Assembly: GCA_032719365.1 (NCBI GenBank)
Contig: CM064876.1
Span: forward strand, 60,507,864 to 60,571,863
Reading direction: 5' to 3'
DNA length: 64,000 bases
Origin: Prinsepia uniflora
Taxonomy: Eukaryota; Streptophyta; Magnoliopsida; Rosales; Rosaceae
Part shown: in pieces, positions 24,744 to 35,340 of the stretch
How positions within the stretch are numbered: the stretch's first letter is position 1
Layout of the letters: each line of letters starts with the position of its first letter
Notes under the pieces: generated by a model
The model's database searches: none
What the model was told of the DNA's origin: nothing
Seen by the model: the letters and a program-made list of their open reading frames with translations, nothing else
Translations under genes and position numbers: made by a program

Positions 24744-27086
24744 AGCAGGACCGGGCACGGTTAACTTTGTCCTTCGGGGACGGGTCCTGTCAATACATGT
24801 GGGTCTCAGCCCAAAACCAATCCTATGTATCCCTAATGCTTGACATCCTAGATGTCACAATCAATCATGTCACAGTTCCAAGCTACGCGTGCTACCCGGG
24901 GTCTCAAATCTAAAGTCTCCCTAGGGTCCACCCAGGTCAATGACCAGTAGATCAATGACCCTCCCTGGGGCGAGGTTTTAATCTTTAGCAATCCTTCTCC
25001 TAAGTCACTATACAGACCGATCGCTCTATGAAATGACTCCTCGCAAGCAATGCCCCGTGACTACTATAGGATACTAAGAGACATCTAGAGGAGACAACCC
25101 ACTACTCCAGGATACTATGGGATGTCTAGAGGGAAACCGTTCATGAGAATGGTATACGAAAAACCGTTTCAAATCATTCAGAGGGCTATGCCCTGGTTTT
25201 CCATAAAACCATCGTAAATTCATTTCCATTTGGGGTCCCGACCCAAAATCACATTTATAGACTAGAACTGGGCCTCATGCCCTATATCATAACCAACTGG
25301 GCCTCAAGCCAGAATTTGTAACCTAACGGGGCCCCTAGCCCTATCACATAACTCAAATGGGCCTCCAGCCCTATGTCTCATTAAATCAACTGGACTCCAA
25401 GTCCGATAGTTTCCAATCAAATGTGTCTCATGCCCGATTCCATAATTTCAAAACCCTTTCAAATCGTCTTTCAATTGGCACTCATGCCCGAATCTCGATT
25501 TCACGCACTTCCGTGAAATCTTCAAAAACCGTAAATCAGCTCCTCGGTTTCACGCCCCTCCGTGAAACCTTTGGAATCACATATAAACCATGTAAAACAT
25601 ATGCATGTAGTACACTTGGCCGAAGTCCAAACATCATATAAAACATAAACCTCGAACTACGTGCAATGGTGTATTTTCCTCCGAAAATGCCCAATAATCA
25701 TAATTAAATCATATGCACTCATGGCATCTAAAAAAAGTTCATAAATACAAATAAAAAATGTATGCATGCATCAATTTAGAAAACAAGGTCCACTCACAGA
25801 CCGTCCTAGCTGCCGTCTCGATATGCGTGTCATAATCCTCTCCAGGCTAATCACCATCTCTTGCGTTCCCAAACCTATCCAAATCATAATAGAGGGTTAC
25901 TAACTACCTTAATAACCTCTCATTAGAGCCCCCAAATTTTCTGGCATTTTTAACATATTTTAAACTCGATCCTAAACCTTCGGACATCCCTAACTATATC
26001 TATACGATGTCCGATCGACTCGAAACTTGTACCAAAATGTTCATTTCATCAAAAGGATGATTTCATATGTTGAACACTTCCCAAAAAATGCTTCACGCGC
26101 CCCCACACACCACTGTACAGGACCGTCTTCAACCTCCAGGCGACCGGTCTGAATTGGGTTCTCTAGCTCTCGGTCCGACCGGACCGGTGAGACCAGAAGA
26201 GGCCCATAACTCTCTCATTTTTTACTCGATTTTGTCCATTCCAATTTCTATAGCTTCGTATAATTATTTCCTATCATCATACATTCTCAAAACATACAAA
26301 AAAGGGATGAGAAATTACCTCCCCGATCAAAGAACACACGGCCAATTTTTCGGCCGTTTGTCTGGGTTACTCCGCTGTCGTCCTCTATCCAAAGTCATCC
26401 TTACACGGTCGTACACACCTCCCAAGCGTCATCAGATCATTAGAAGCATTCCCCAAACGTTTAAAATCAAAACTCTAAAAACTGGAACGTAAAACTCACC
26501 TCGTGGTGTCCCAGGCCACCGTGCACGACAGCCCCCAATCCTTCCACTGTCCAGCTCGTCTCAACCTGCTCTCTCACTTCCCCGTTCATAGTAACCACAG
26601 AAGATGAAGGTTTGAGGAGATATGGGTGGGTTGTGGTGAGTGGTTTCAAATGAAATTGGGTGAAAACCCGTTGAAAATGAAATGGGGATATGCATGTATC
26701 TGTTTAAGGGAAGCAATGGATGGGTGACACTTGTCACTCATCCATTGGGCTTGGGGAAATATTTGGGCCCACTGAGGACAAAAGTCCACTCGTCTTGTAA
26801 TGCGTGCAATAGTTCCTCGGAACTTCTGTGACCCATATCTTTTCCATCGAATGTCTGATTTCGACGTGCTGCCTGTCTACGGACTTGTATCGACCCGATC
26901 TACGTAACGGTCCTTGGCCCTCGGGCATCGGACCTCTAGGGTCAAAAGTTAACTTTTTGCCCTCGTTCAAGGGCAAAATCATAATTTTGCCCTGAACGAC
27001 CGATAATCCTCGGCTAATCCCCGATTAGCCTCACTAATCTATAATTAGTCTTAATTAATCCTTAAAATTAGGGACGGGTCGTTACA

Positions 27087-30000
27087 AACTTCCCTCCTTA
27101 AAGAATTTTATCCTTGAAATTCCAACCGACCCAATTCCACAACTAAACTATGGAAATCCAATCATGTCCCATGTAGGGGGTACTCTCGTGTAATCAAACA
27201 CGTCCGCCATACCCACTGTCACCGGAGCTTCCAAAGCTCCAACTCAACTCTCACCAACCGAGTTCCGATCGTTGACTCTTAAAAGTCTCCTTATCGGTTC
27301 GTAAGTCTCACTCAAGCGTCGACACTCGTCGATCTCACCTGTCACTCACTCTGATAGGTCAATCATACTAAATTGTCGTCAAATCGGCATTACAGCCTGA
27401 CGATCATTCTTATCTGACAATCGAGCTGACATCCTATTCAGCATCCGATCAGACAACATCCTATCGATCCTGCCATCATAATGACATAAATCACATCTCG
27501 CAGGCCATACTCATACTGACTCTCACCAGAGTCCCATCACTACATCCCAATCCGAACTCGTCGGATACCGACTAAATCCATCACCACCATAGGTCACAAC
27601 CATCGTGACTAGCCGATAGTTCCTGGCTCCACTGCACTTTCGTTGCGCTACTCTGATCTCGACTCACCCTCGAGTCCCTATATCGTATCTCATGTCACTC
27701 AACCATGCTCAACGACACTCAACGACCCCCGCTGAGTCTTGACTCATCTCTAGTCTCAATTGTTGCCTCACGTACTCTGTCGAAACACATTCGACATCTC
27801 ATCCATCTTGGGTGTATCTGGACCTTATGGAATACTTATCTCAGCAGAGGTAACACGTCTGCACTGTAGGGTTCCCTTAGTCATCCATGACTTGAGCCCC
27901 CGCTCACCTTAATCACTGAACCTTACCAATCCTTTATGCTTGAGCACGCAGTAGTCGACGTCCAGTCATCATATCATCATGTCGGAACACATCCAATCAT
28001 AATCCCCGTCGAACTGTCACTATCAGATCTAATCTGATCACCATCTCATGTCCATCTAGGACTCTATCCATTCGACAACACATTCCTCTTGTCGGCTAAC
28101 TCTAAACCCAACATACTGATTGACCGTGGTCAATCCCATCGTCCAACATGCACAACACACTGGTGCACCCCATCATATCAATCATCAAGCCACTACTCGG
28201 CCCGCTCCAAGACTGCACCCTGGCAACGTCCAACCACCTATAATTCCTCACTCCAACTATGGTTTGATACTCAATCGTTCGTCATGAGCTAGCCTCAATC
28301 CATCACAATCTCTATCCTCATATCCAACTCGAGGCATCAACTATTCATCGCTTCTTGATCGATATCCACGTATCGTCCTCGTCTCATATGTATTCCCATA
28401 TCCAATCTGTTTCTTGTCATCTCACCAAAAATGCTAAGGGATTCTTCAACAGTCTTACAATATGGTTCTCCTCTGCTCCTAGCTTAGTATAATCATCAAG
28501 GCAACTCACTCCAATGACGACCAGACCTCGATCTACTCGCCTCACGATCGCCACAATCATCTCAATCACTTCGATCCTCTCGATCATCACCACACGGCTC
28601 GATCCAAACTCGCCTTGCTCCACTGTAGTTCCACTACCTCTGACACTTACTCGTCACATCCGGTGACGCTAAGTACCATCTGTTTTTCCAGTCAATCAAA
28701 TTTGACTCACAGCCTAGGTGTTCGGTTCTTACACCCACTTTGAACCCTTTAACTGTCATATCCTTCCTCATTGGCCCGCATAAGGAAAGTCTAAGCTGAT
28801 GACATCTAAGTTCATCCTATGTCATCCTGCGGCACCCAGCATTATCTGCTAAAGAGCAGAAAACGAGAAGTCTCCTTTATTGACTTCGAAATACCCACTT
28901 CCAATGCAGAATCAAGTACTCTCCTCATCGTCTCAATCACAACTTCTCTTGATTCCGAAGCTTCAACCATGTTGGAACCATATTGGTATGCTTCCGAGTC
29001 CTCAACTCACTCGGACATCATCCATGTGTCCGTAAACAATCCAACTCGCTTGTCCGTTTACGACCGTTTATGTACATCCAAAAGGATGTCAATTCATCCT
29101 AACCTGATGTACCGCTCGACTGAAGAGTCATAACAGGCTACTGCTGTGATCTGCAGTCAAATCTCTGCATATCACTATATCTGACCAACTGGTCACTAAT
29201 CCCCATGACAGTACTCGCGTCGTCCATTTATACCTTTTCATCCAATCACCACTTAGGCATTTCAACCTTTAACGTTACCACTCTTGGGCACACACTCGTG
29301 CCTCAAGTCTCGTATCATCAGGGAACTGGTCACCAAACCAAGTACTCCCCGTGCCTCACACTGAGAGACTCGGGATCCTCTCTGTCCTGCACAGTGCCCA
29401 CTGAACTCACATGCTCGCCACTCTAGGCACATCTACTATTCCGTCGGTATACTGGTTCGCACGTCCCAACTCTATGGGATCAACTCCAACACTCATACTC
29501 TTGTGATCCATCCAAGGGTATCTTGGGCACCTGTCACTCATCCAGGTACATCCCACTCATCACAGTCACCTCCACAGAGGTAGTGTGGCACACTCGCCAA
29601 CACCCAAAGTCAACGTCTCATTCTGCGATAGCGCTCAGTCGTAACCGAGTCGAATCTAGAATCTATGCTTGTACTGTGCGTTACTCACGCACCCTCGTAA
29701 CCACGTCACGACTGACGAATCTTATTGACTTAGTCGCCACGGCAACCTGAGTCTATCCAACTCGAAAAGACTTGATCACATCCATCGATAGCAGCTTCTG
29801 CCACAACCGTATGCAGACCAATCTCAGAAGAATTTTGCTATCGAGACTCCAAATCCATACGGTCAACTCACCGCCGGTACCAATTGCTCAATACGCAATA
29901 TCCCCCGATCGGTCCACCTCAAGATCCAGTCAACAAGTACTACTCTCTTGGTAACTTGTCCGATCAATCACTAACTCAGGTTATCATGAACACGGCTGCT

Positions 30001-30730
30001 CACTACAGCACGTCTATCCTAACCGATCCATCATTCTCAACTTCGAAATGTCGTCATACTCCGATACTGGTGCCTGACCAACTAGTAACCATGATCCGAG
30101 GACCTCGTCCTCTCGTAACGCTACGACTTCCAGCCGCTGGCCCCAGAAGAAACTGGTCGTCCTCGGTGTCTACCACCGCTCAACCACGACATGTCACACC
30201 AACCCATATGACAACTACACCGTGGCATCTTCTGCCAATCGATATCCCTCTGGGATTCGACACAATGAAACATGGCCTCTCATGCCAAATAGGATCCAAC
30301 GTTCCTATTCCCAATAGTCTCAAATCGGGTTATCCATGACCTCCACTGATATCACCTTGCCCCAATCCATATCCGCCATGACCGCTCAACGGTCCCGACT
30401 CTCAAGTCGTCATACTGTGTCTACTGATGCACTGGATCCTATCCACCAGTAACACTACGGCTATAAGCCATTGGATTCCCATGCACATCGATCCTATTAG
30501 GGATCACACCTCACTAAAATACGGCATTCTGTGCCAATCAAACCCTAAACCGTCGCTCCACATGCCAACCACAATCTAACCAAGGCTCGATTCCACTGAA
30601 TCCTCATACTCTTACCCTAACCATCAGGTTGATGACGGGCTGTTACCATTGCAGAGACATCACATCCTCGACTAGCGTGTAATTGAAATCACAGACCTTT
30701 AATTAAGGATTAAACGATGATGTTAGCTGA
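27087..30730 (-). mobile_element. Internal region of a long-LTR element, apparently non-coding
   Basis: Continuous with LTR copy A through its purine tract (27087-27125). On + it is C/T/A-rich with many TCAC and CATC phrases and clearly differs in composition from its flanks. No reverse transcriptase, integrase, gag or chromodomain motif is recognisable on minus, and only ORFs of about 150 residues or fewer occur, mostly on the sense-opposite strand. This suggests a large non-autonomous derivative (LARD-like) or a heavily decayed pol region. The right boundary is approximate. Confidence 0.55.
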
Positions 30731-31515
30731 CTCAATTGAAAGAAACGATGATGTTAACATACACATGGGTGAAAGTGGTGACACTGTAGCATCACTGTAG
30801 CACGCGCAGCCACTCACGGCGGCGCGTGAGGGCGCGTGGGCACGATTCCCGAGGTGAGGTCAACATGACTTTTATTCTATGCAATGTAACGAACATTTTG
30901 ACGTTGGTTTTGGGTCAATCGGACACCGTTTCGATATTGTTTCGAAGGTTCGAAGGCTTATGTTGCGTTTTTAATTCTTAATTAATTCTCAAAAAATTAT
31001 GGAAAATTAATAGGATCTTAATTGAGTTATTAGTAACCCTTAATTGATGATTTTGGGCAGGATTTGGTATTCCTAGAAAGTACCGGAAATTACGGAAACA
31101 CGTGCAGCTCTGAAAGCGAGCGGTTTGGACCGTGTGTGAGTGGACGTTTGTTTTATAAATTGATATGCATGCATAGTTAAATGTTTTACATGATTTATTG
31201 CATGATTTGAATTTCAATGATTTGGAATGATTATTTCTAGATTTAATGATTATTTTAATCAGTGTTTTGGACACATTTTTCGAGAAAATTGTGAAATTAC
31301 TGTTTTGTCCACTCACACCTTTCCTGTTTTGGTGACCCTACAGGTCGTGGCACGACGTTCTAGGCTAATCGAAAGGTGGTGGCATGAGCAGAAATCAGTG
31401 CAGTTATCCCTTGTCTGACAGGTGCTGAGGGGTAGTTTCGAGACTTCAGTTGACTTGTTAGACGGAAGCAGGACCGGGCACGGTTATCAAAGTCCAGTTG
31501 GGACGGGTCATGTCA
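30731..31515 (+). mobile_element. Gypsy LTR 3' fragment, forward
   Basis: Contains the GC-rich module (ACTGTAGCACGCGCAGCC near 30795), the conserved AACG...TTTTG...TCGGAC island (~30885-30955), GTGTGAGTGGAC (31134), TGTCCACTCACACC (31306) and the 3'-end hairpin (~31408-31467), ending GGGACGGGTCATGTCA at 31515. The interval between the two GTGAGTGGAC arms is only about 170 bp, against 0.9-1.2 kb in other copies, so the hairpin array is deleted. It abuts LTR copy B end to end in opposite orientation. Confidence 0.8.
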
Positions 31516-34106
31516 CCCCACCCTGGGCTCCCAGAGTATGCCAGGATCGGAGGAGGAGTGTGATGTCTCGGTCCCTGCTACACCCCGCATCCTCGATCAA
31601 TCTGAAGGGTATTAAAACTGTTAAAAGCTGTGAGTGGACGAAACCAATAATTTAATAAAAAGACGTGTATGCCCTTCACTAAAAAGCATGCATGCATTCG
31701 AAAACCAATTATCTAACCATTGAATTAAGTCAATCATTAGGGCCTTAGCCCAAAACCGTAAACCAAAGTATATGGGAACTCAGCCCAAAACAATACATGT
31801 GGGTCTTAGCCCAAAACCAATCATTGACATCCCTGATGCCTGACAATCAATGTTGTCACAGTTCCAAGCTACGCGTGCTACCCGGGGTCTCAAATCCCAA
31901 GTCTCCCTAGGGTCCACCCAGGTCAATGACCTGCAGATCAATGACCATCCCTAGAGGGAGGTTTTAACCTCTGGCAATCCTGCTCCTAAGTCACTATACA
32001 GACCGGTCGCTCCGTGCAATGACCCCTCGCAGGCAATTCCCCGTGACTACTCCAAGATACTACAAGACGTCTGAAGGAGACAACCAGCTACTCCAGGATA
32101 CTACGGGATGTCTGAAGGGCAATTGTTCATGAGGATGGCATACGGAAAATTGTTTCAAATCATTCAAAGGGCTATGCCAGGGTTTTCCATAAAACCATCG
32201 TAAATCCATTTCCATTTGGGGTCCCCGACCCAAAATCACATTTATAAACCAGAACTGGGCCTCATGTCCGATATCATAACCAACTGGGCATCAAGCCCGA
32301 ATTCATAAACCAACGGGGCCCCCGGCCCGATCACATAAGTCAAATGGGACTCCAACTTGATTTCTCATTAAATCAACTGGACACCAAGTCCAATAGTTTC
32401 CAATCAAATGGGTCTCATGGCCAATTCAATATTTCCAAAACCCCTTTCAAATCGTCTTTCAATTGGAACTCATGCCCGAATTTCGATTCCACGCACTACT
32501 GTGAATTATTCCAAAACTGTAAATCAGTTCCTCGGCCTCATAGCTCTCCATGAAACCTTGGGAATCACATATAAAACATGTAAAGCATATGCATGTAGTA
32601 CACTTGGCCGAAGCCCAAACATGATATAAAACATAAACCTCGAATTACGTGCAATGGTGCATTTTCCTCCTAAAATGCCCAATAATCATAATTAAATCAT
32701 ATGCACTCATGTCGTCTCAAAACATGCTCATAAACACAAATAAAAAAGTTATGCATGCATCAATTTAGAAAACAAGGTCCACTCACAGATCGTCCTAGCT
32801 ACTACCTCGATATGCACGCCATAAGCCTTTCCGGGCTAATCACCATCTTTGGGGTTCCTAAACCTTTCCAAATCATACCAAAGGGTTACTAACTACCTTA
32901 ATAACCTCTCATTAGAGCCCCCTAATTTTTTTAGATTTTTAACATATTTTAAACACGATCCTAAACCTTCAGACATATCGAACTATATCGAAACGATGTC
33001 TGATCGACCTGAAACTTGTCTCAAAATGTTCGTTACATCGAAAGGATGATTTTGTATGTTGAACACTTTTTGAAACAGTGCTTGACGCGCCCCTACGCGC
33101 TGGCCAAAGGCGCTGTGCGTGGAGTCCACGTGCCACTGCACAGGACCGTCTTCAACCTCCAGTCTACCTGTCTGAACCGGGTTCTCTGGTTTTCGGTCCA
33201 ATCAGATCGGCGAGACAAGTCCAAGCCCATAACTCTCTCATTTTTGACCCAATTTCGTCCATTCCAATTCCTATAGCTTCTTCTAATTATTTCCTATCAT
33301 CCTACGGTCTCAAAATATACAAAAGGGACGAGAAATTACCTACCCGATCGAAGAAAACACGTCCAGTTTTTCAGTCGTCCGTCTGGGCTACTCTGCCGTT
33401 GTCGCCCGTCCAAAGTCATCCTTACACGGTCGTACACACCTCCCAAGCGTCATTAGATCATCAGAATCATTCCCCAAACATTTAAAACCAAAACTCCAAA
33501 AACTGGAACGTAAAACTCACCTCGTGGTGTCCCCAGCCACCGTGCACGACTGCCCCCGATCCTGCCACCGTCTAGCTCATCTCGGTCTGCTCTCTCACTT
33601 CCCCATTCATAGTAACCACAGAAGATGAAGGTTTGAGGAGATTGGGGTGGGTTTTGGTGAGTGGTTTTGAATGAGATCGGGTGAAAACCCGTTGAAAATG
33701 AAATAGGGATATGCATGTATCTGTTTAAGGGAAGCAATGGATGGGTGACACTTGTCACTCATCCATTGGGTCTGGAGAAATATCTGGGCCCACTGAGGAC
33801 AAAATTTCGCCCGTCTCGTAATTCGTTCAATAATTTCTCAGAACTTCTGTGACCCATATCTTTCCCGTCGAATGTCCGATTTCGACATGTCGCCTGTCTC
33901 CGGACTCATATCGACCTGATCTACGTAACGGTCCCCGGCCCTTGGGCATTAGACCTCCCGGGTTAAAAGTTAACTTTTTGCTCTTTTTAGGGGCAAAATC
34001 ATAATTTCGCCATGAACGTCCGATAATCCTCGGTTAATCCCCGATTAGCCTCACTAATCATTAATTAGTCATAATTAATCCTTAAAATTAGGGACGGGTC
34101 GCTACA
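31516..34106 (-). mobile_element. Long gypsy LTR, reverse (copy B)
   Basis: On minus begins TGTAGCGACCCGTCCC at 34106 and runs to 31516, where about 110 bp of the normal 3' end are missing. It is highly similar to copy A throughout, including the arms CTGTGAGTGGAC (31628-31639) and GTCCACTCACAG (32777-32788) and the palindrome 33739-33764. It may be the 5' LTR partner of copy A around the 27087-30730 internal region, but no primer site is visible because that end is truncated, and the flanks CAAAC and AAAAT do not match. Confidence 0.82.
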
Positions 34107-35340
34107 AAAATGACATCTTGGAGCTCCTGCAACCTTGGCAACCCTGTTAGTTTGAGTGTCTAGACGCTGGATCGCCCAAACAGTAAGCAAGGAAACTAGC
34201 CGAGGATGGTTGGTGTCGAGGTAGTTTTCTTTGATTATGAACACATAGATATTTTCCTAAGCTAATTTTGAGTAGATTGGAAGAAAAACGAGTGAAAAAG
34301 GTTGAGCGTGGTGAGAGTTGGAACTGGATCGAGTCGCCAGGTTGGGTGACCTGGAAAACCAGAGAAATGGGTTGGAACGATGACATTGTAGCTGGGTGTG
34401 TGGTCTTCATGCGCATCCACTTCAGTCGGCATGTGGTGGGGGCGCGTGCCAAGGAATTTGGGATTACGGTAAACACTTTTTTTCATCCTTTCGATGTTAC
34501 GAGGATTTTGGTACAAGTTTCGAGTCGATCCAATACCGTTTCGGGATAGTTCTGGTTGTCCGCAGGTTTAGGGTTCATTTTAAATCCGTTTAAATATTCC
34601 GAAAAATTATGGACATAAAATGGAAGATATATAGGATGATTAATGACCTTTAGATGTGATTTATGACAGGTTTTGTGATTCCTGAAAATTAAGAAAATGC
34701 GTGCAAAGTGGGATTCGACGATACAGAGGTGTGTGAGTGAAATTTCTTTTCCATAAACTATTATGCATGCATATTTAATGGTTTTAAATATTTTTCTATG
34801 TGATTTCAATGAAGTTTGGTTGATATGAATTTCGGTGATTTTATGAATATTTTATTATTATTTTATTGCATGTTTTATGAGATTTTTGTAAACTATGTTT
34901 TGGATTCTGTTTTGATTGAGGAATTGAACTGAATGTGATTTATGACACAAGATTTCGTGCTATTCGATTTTGGTGAATTTCATAGAACTTCTGGATGATT
35001 TTTTGGATATTTCTTCGATGGCATGTTTTACGAGAATGATGTTGATCGTGGTTTTGGGCATTGGTCCGAGGTTCTGATGATGGTTTGATTTGCGATATTG
35101 AGATGTGATGTGGATATGTGGTTTCTCGATTTCTTGATATGAAATTTTATGATGATGTGTGGTGATTGTGTTAATTGGATATTAGTCTCAGACGTCAAGC
35201 CGAGGGCTTCGAATGCTAAGACTAGTATTGTGTTGCCGACTTAGATGTCAAGCCGAGGGCTCTGTATCTTGAGTTAGGTTTTAGTCAGACGTTGAGCGGG
35301 GCTCTGAATCCCGAGTGAGTGTGTGATAGCCTACTAGCAG

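Larger units (their letters stand above)
21903..24792 (+). mobile_element. Solo gypsy LTR, 2890 bp, perfect target duplication
   Basis: Begins TGTAATGACCCGTCCCG and ends CGGGGACGGGTCCTGTCA, with target duplication ATACA at 21898-21902 and 24793-24797. The paralogous LTR B has the empty site near 31790-31800 (CAATACATGTGGGTC), confirming the ends. No internal region is present, so the element was reduced to one LTR by recombination. Landmarks in order: palindrome 22432-22457, GC-rich module ~23285-23345, GTGTGAGTGGAC 23429-23440, hairpin array 24147-24320, GTCCACTCACAC 24584-24595, 3'-end hairpin 24685-24743. Confidence 0.95.
21512..27086 (-). mobile_element. Long gypsy LTR, reverse (copy A), interrupted by a solo LTR
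   Basis: On minus the LTR begins TGTAACGACCCGTCCC (27086) and ends GGGATGGGTCCTGTCA (21512). Without the insertion at 21903-24792 and one target duplication it is about 2.68 kb. Immediately past its start, on minus, lies a purine tract AAGGAGGGAAG preceded by the TTCAAGGATAAAATTCTTT pol-end phrase (27087-27125), so this is a 3' LTR still attached to internal sequence. It is closely similar to copy B (31516-34106) in hairpin units, GC-rich module and palindrome (26718-26743). Confidence 0.85.

Noticed and set aside
21903..24792. Mutator-like transposon with a 9-bp duplication (CAATACATG)
   Set aside because: The TG...CA ends with 5-bp ATACA fit equally well; the same family is elsewhere attached to a polypurine tract and a pol end, so it is an LTR.
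28819..30339. Series of + ORFs of 60-151 residues
   Set aside because: Low-complexity Ser/Thr/Pro-rich translations of C-rich non-coding element DNA, with no motif and no consistent frame.
33078..33485. 135-residue + ORF
   Set aside because: Antisense to LTR copy B; a related frame in copy A (26067-26492) exists only because the LTRs are similar.
21512..34106. LTR copies A and B as the two LTRs of one complete element
   Set aside because: Similarity and spacing fit, but B lacks its inner end and primer site, a forward LTR fragment intervenes, and outer flanks CAAAC and AAAAT do not match; left as a possibility only.
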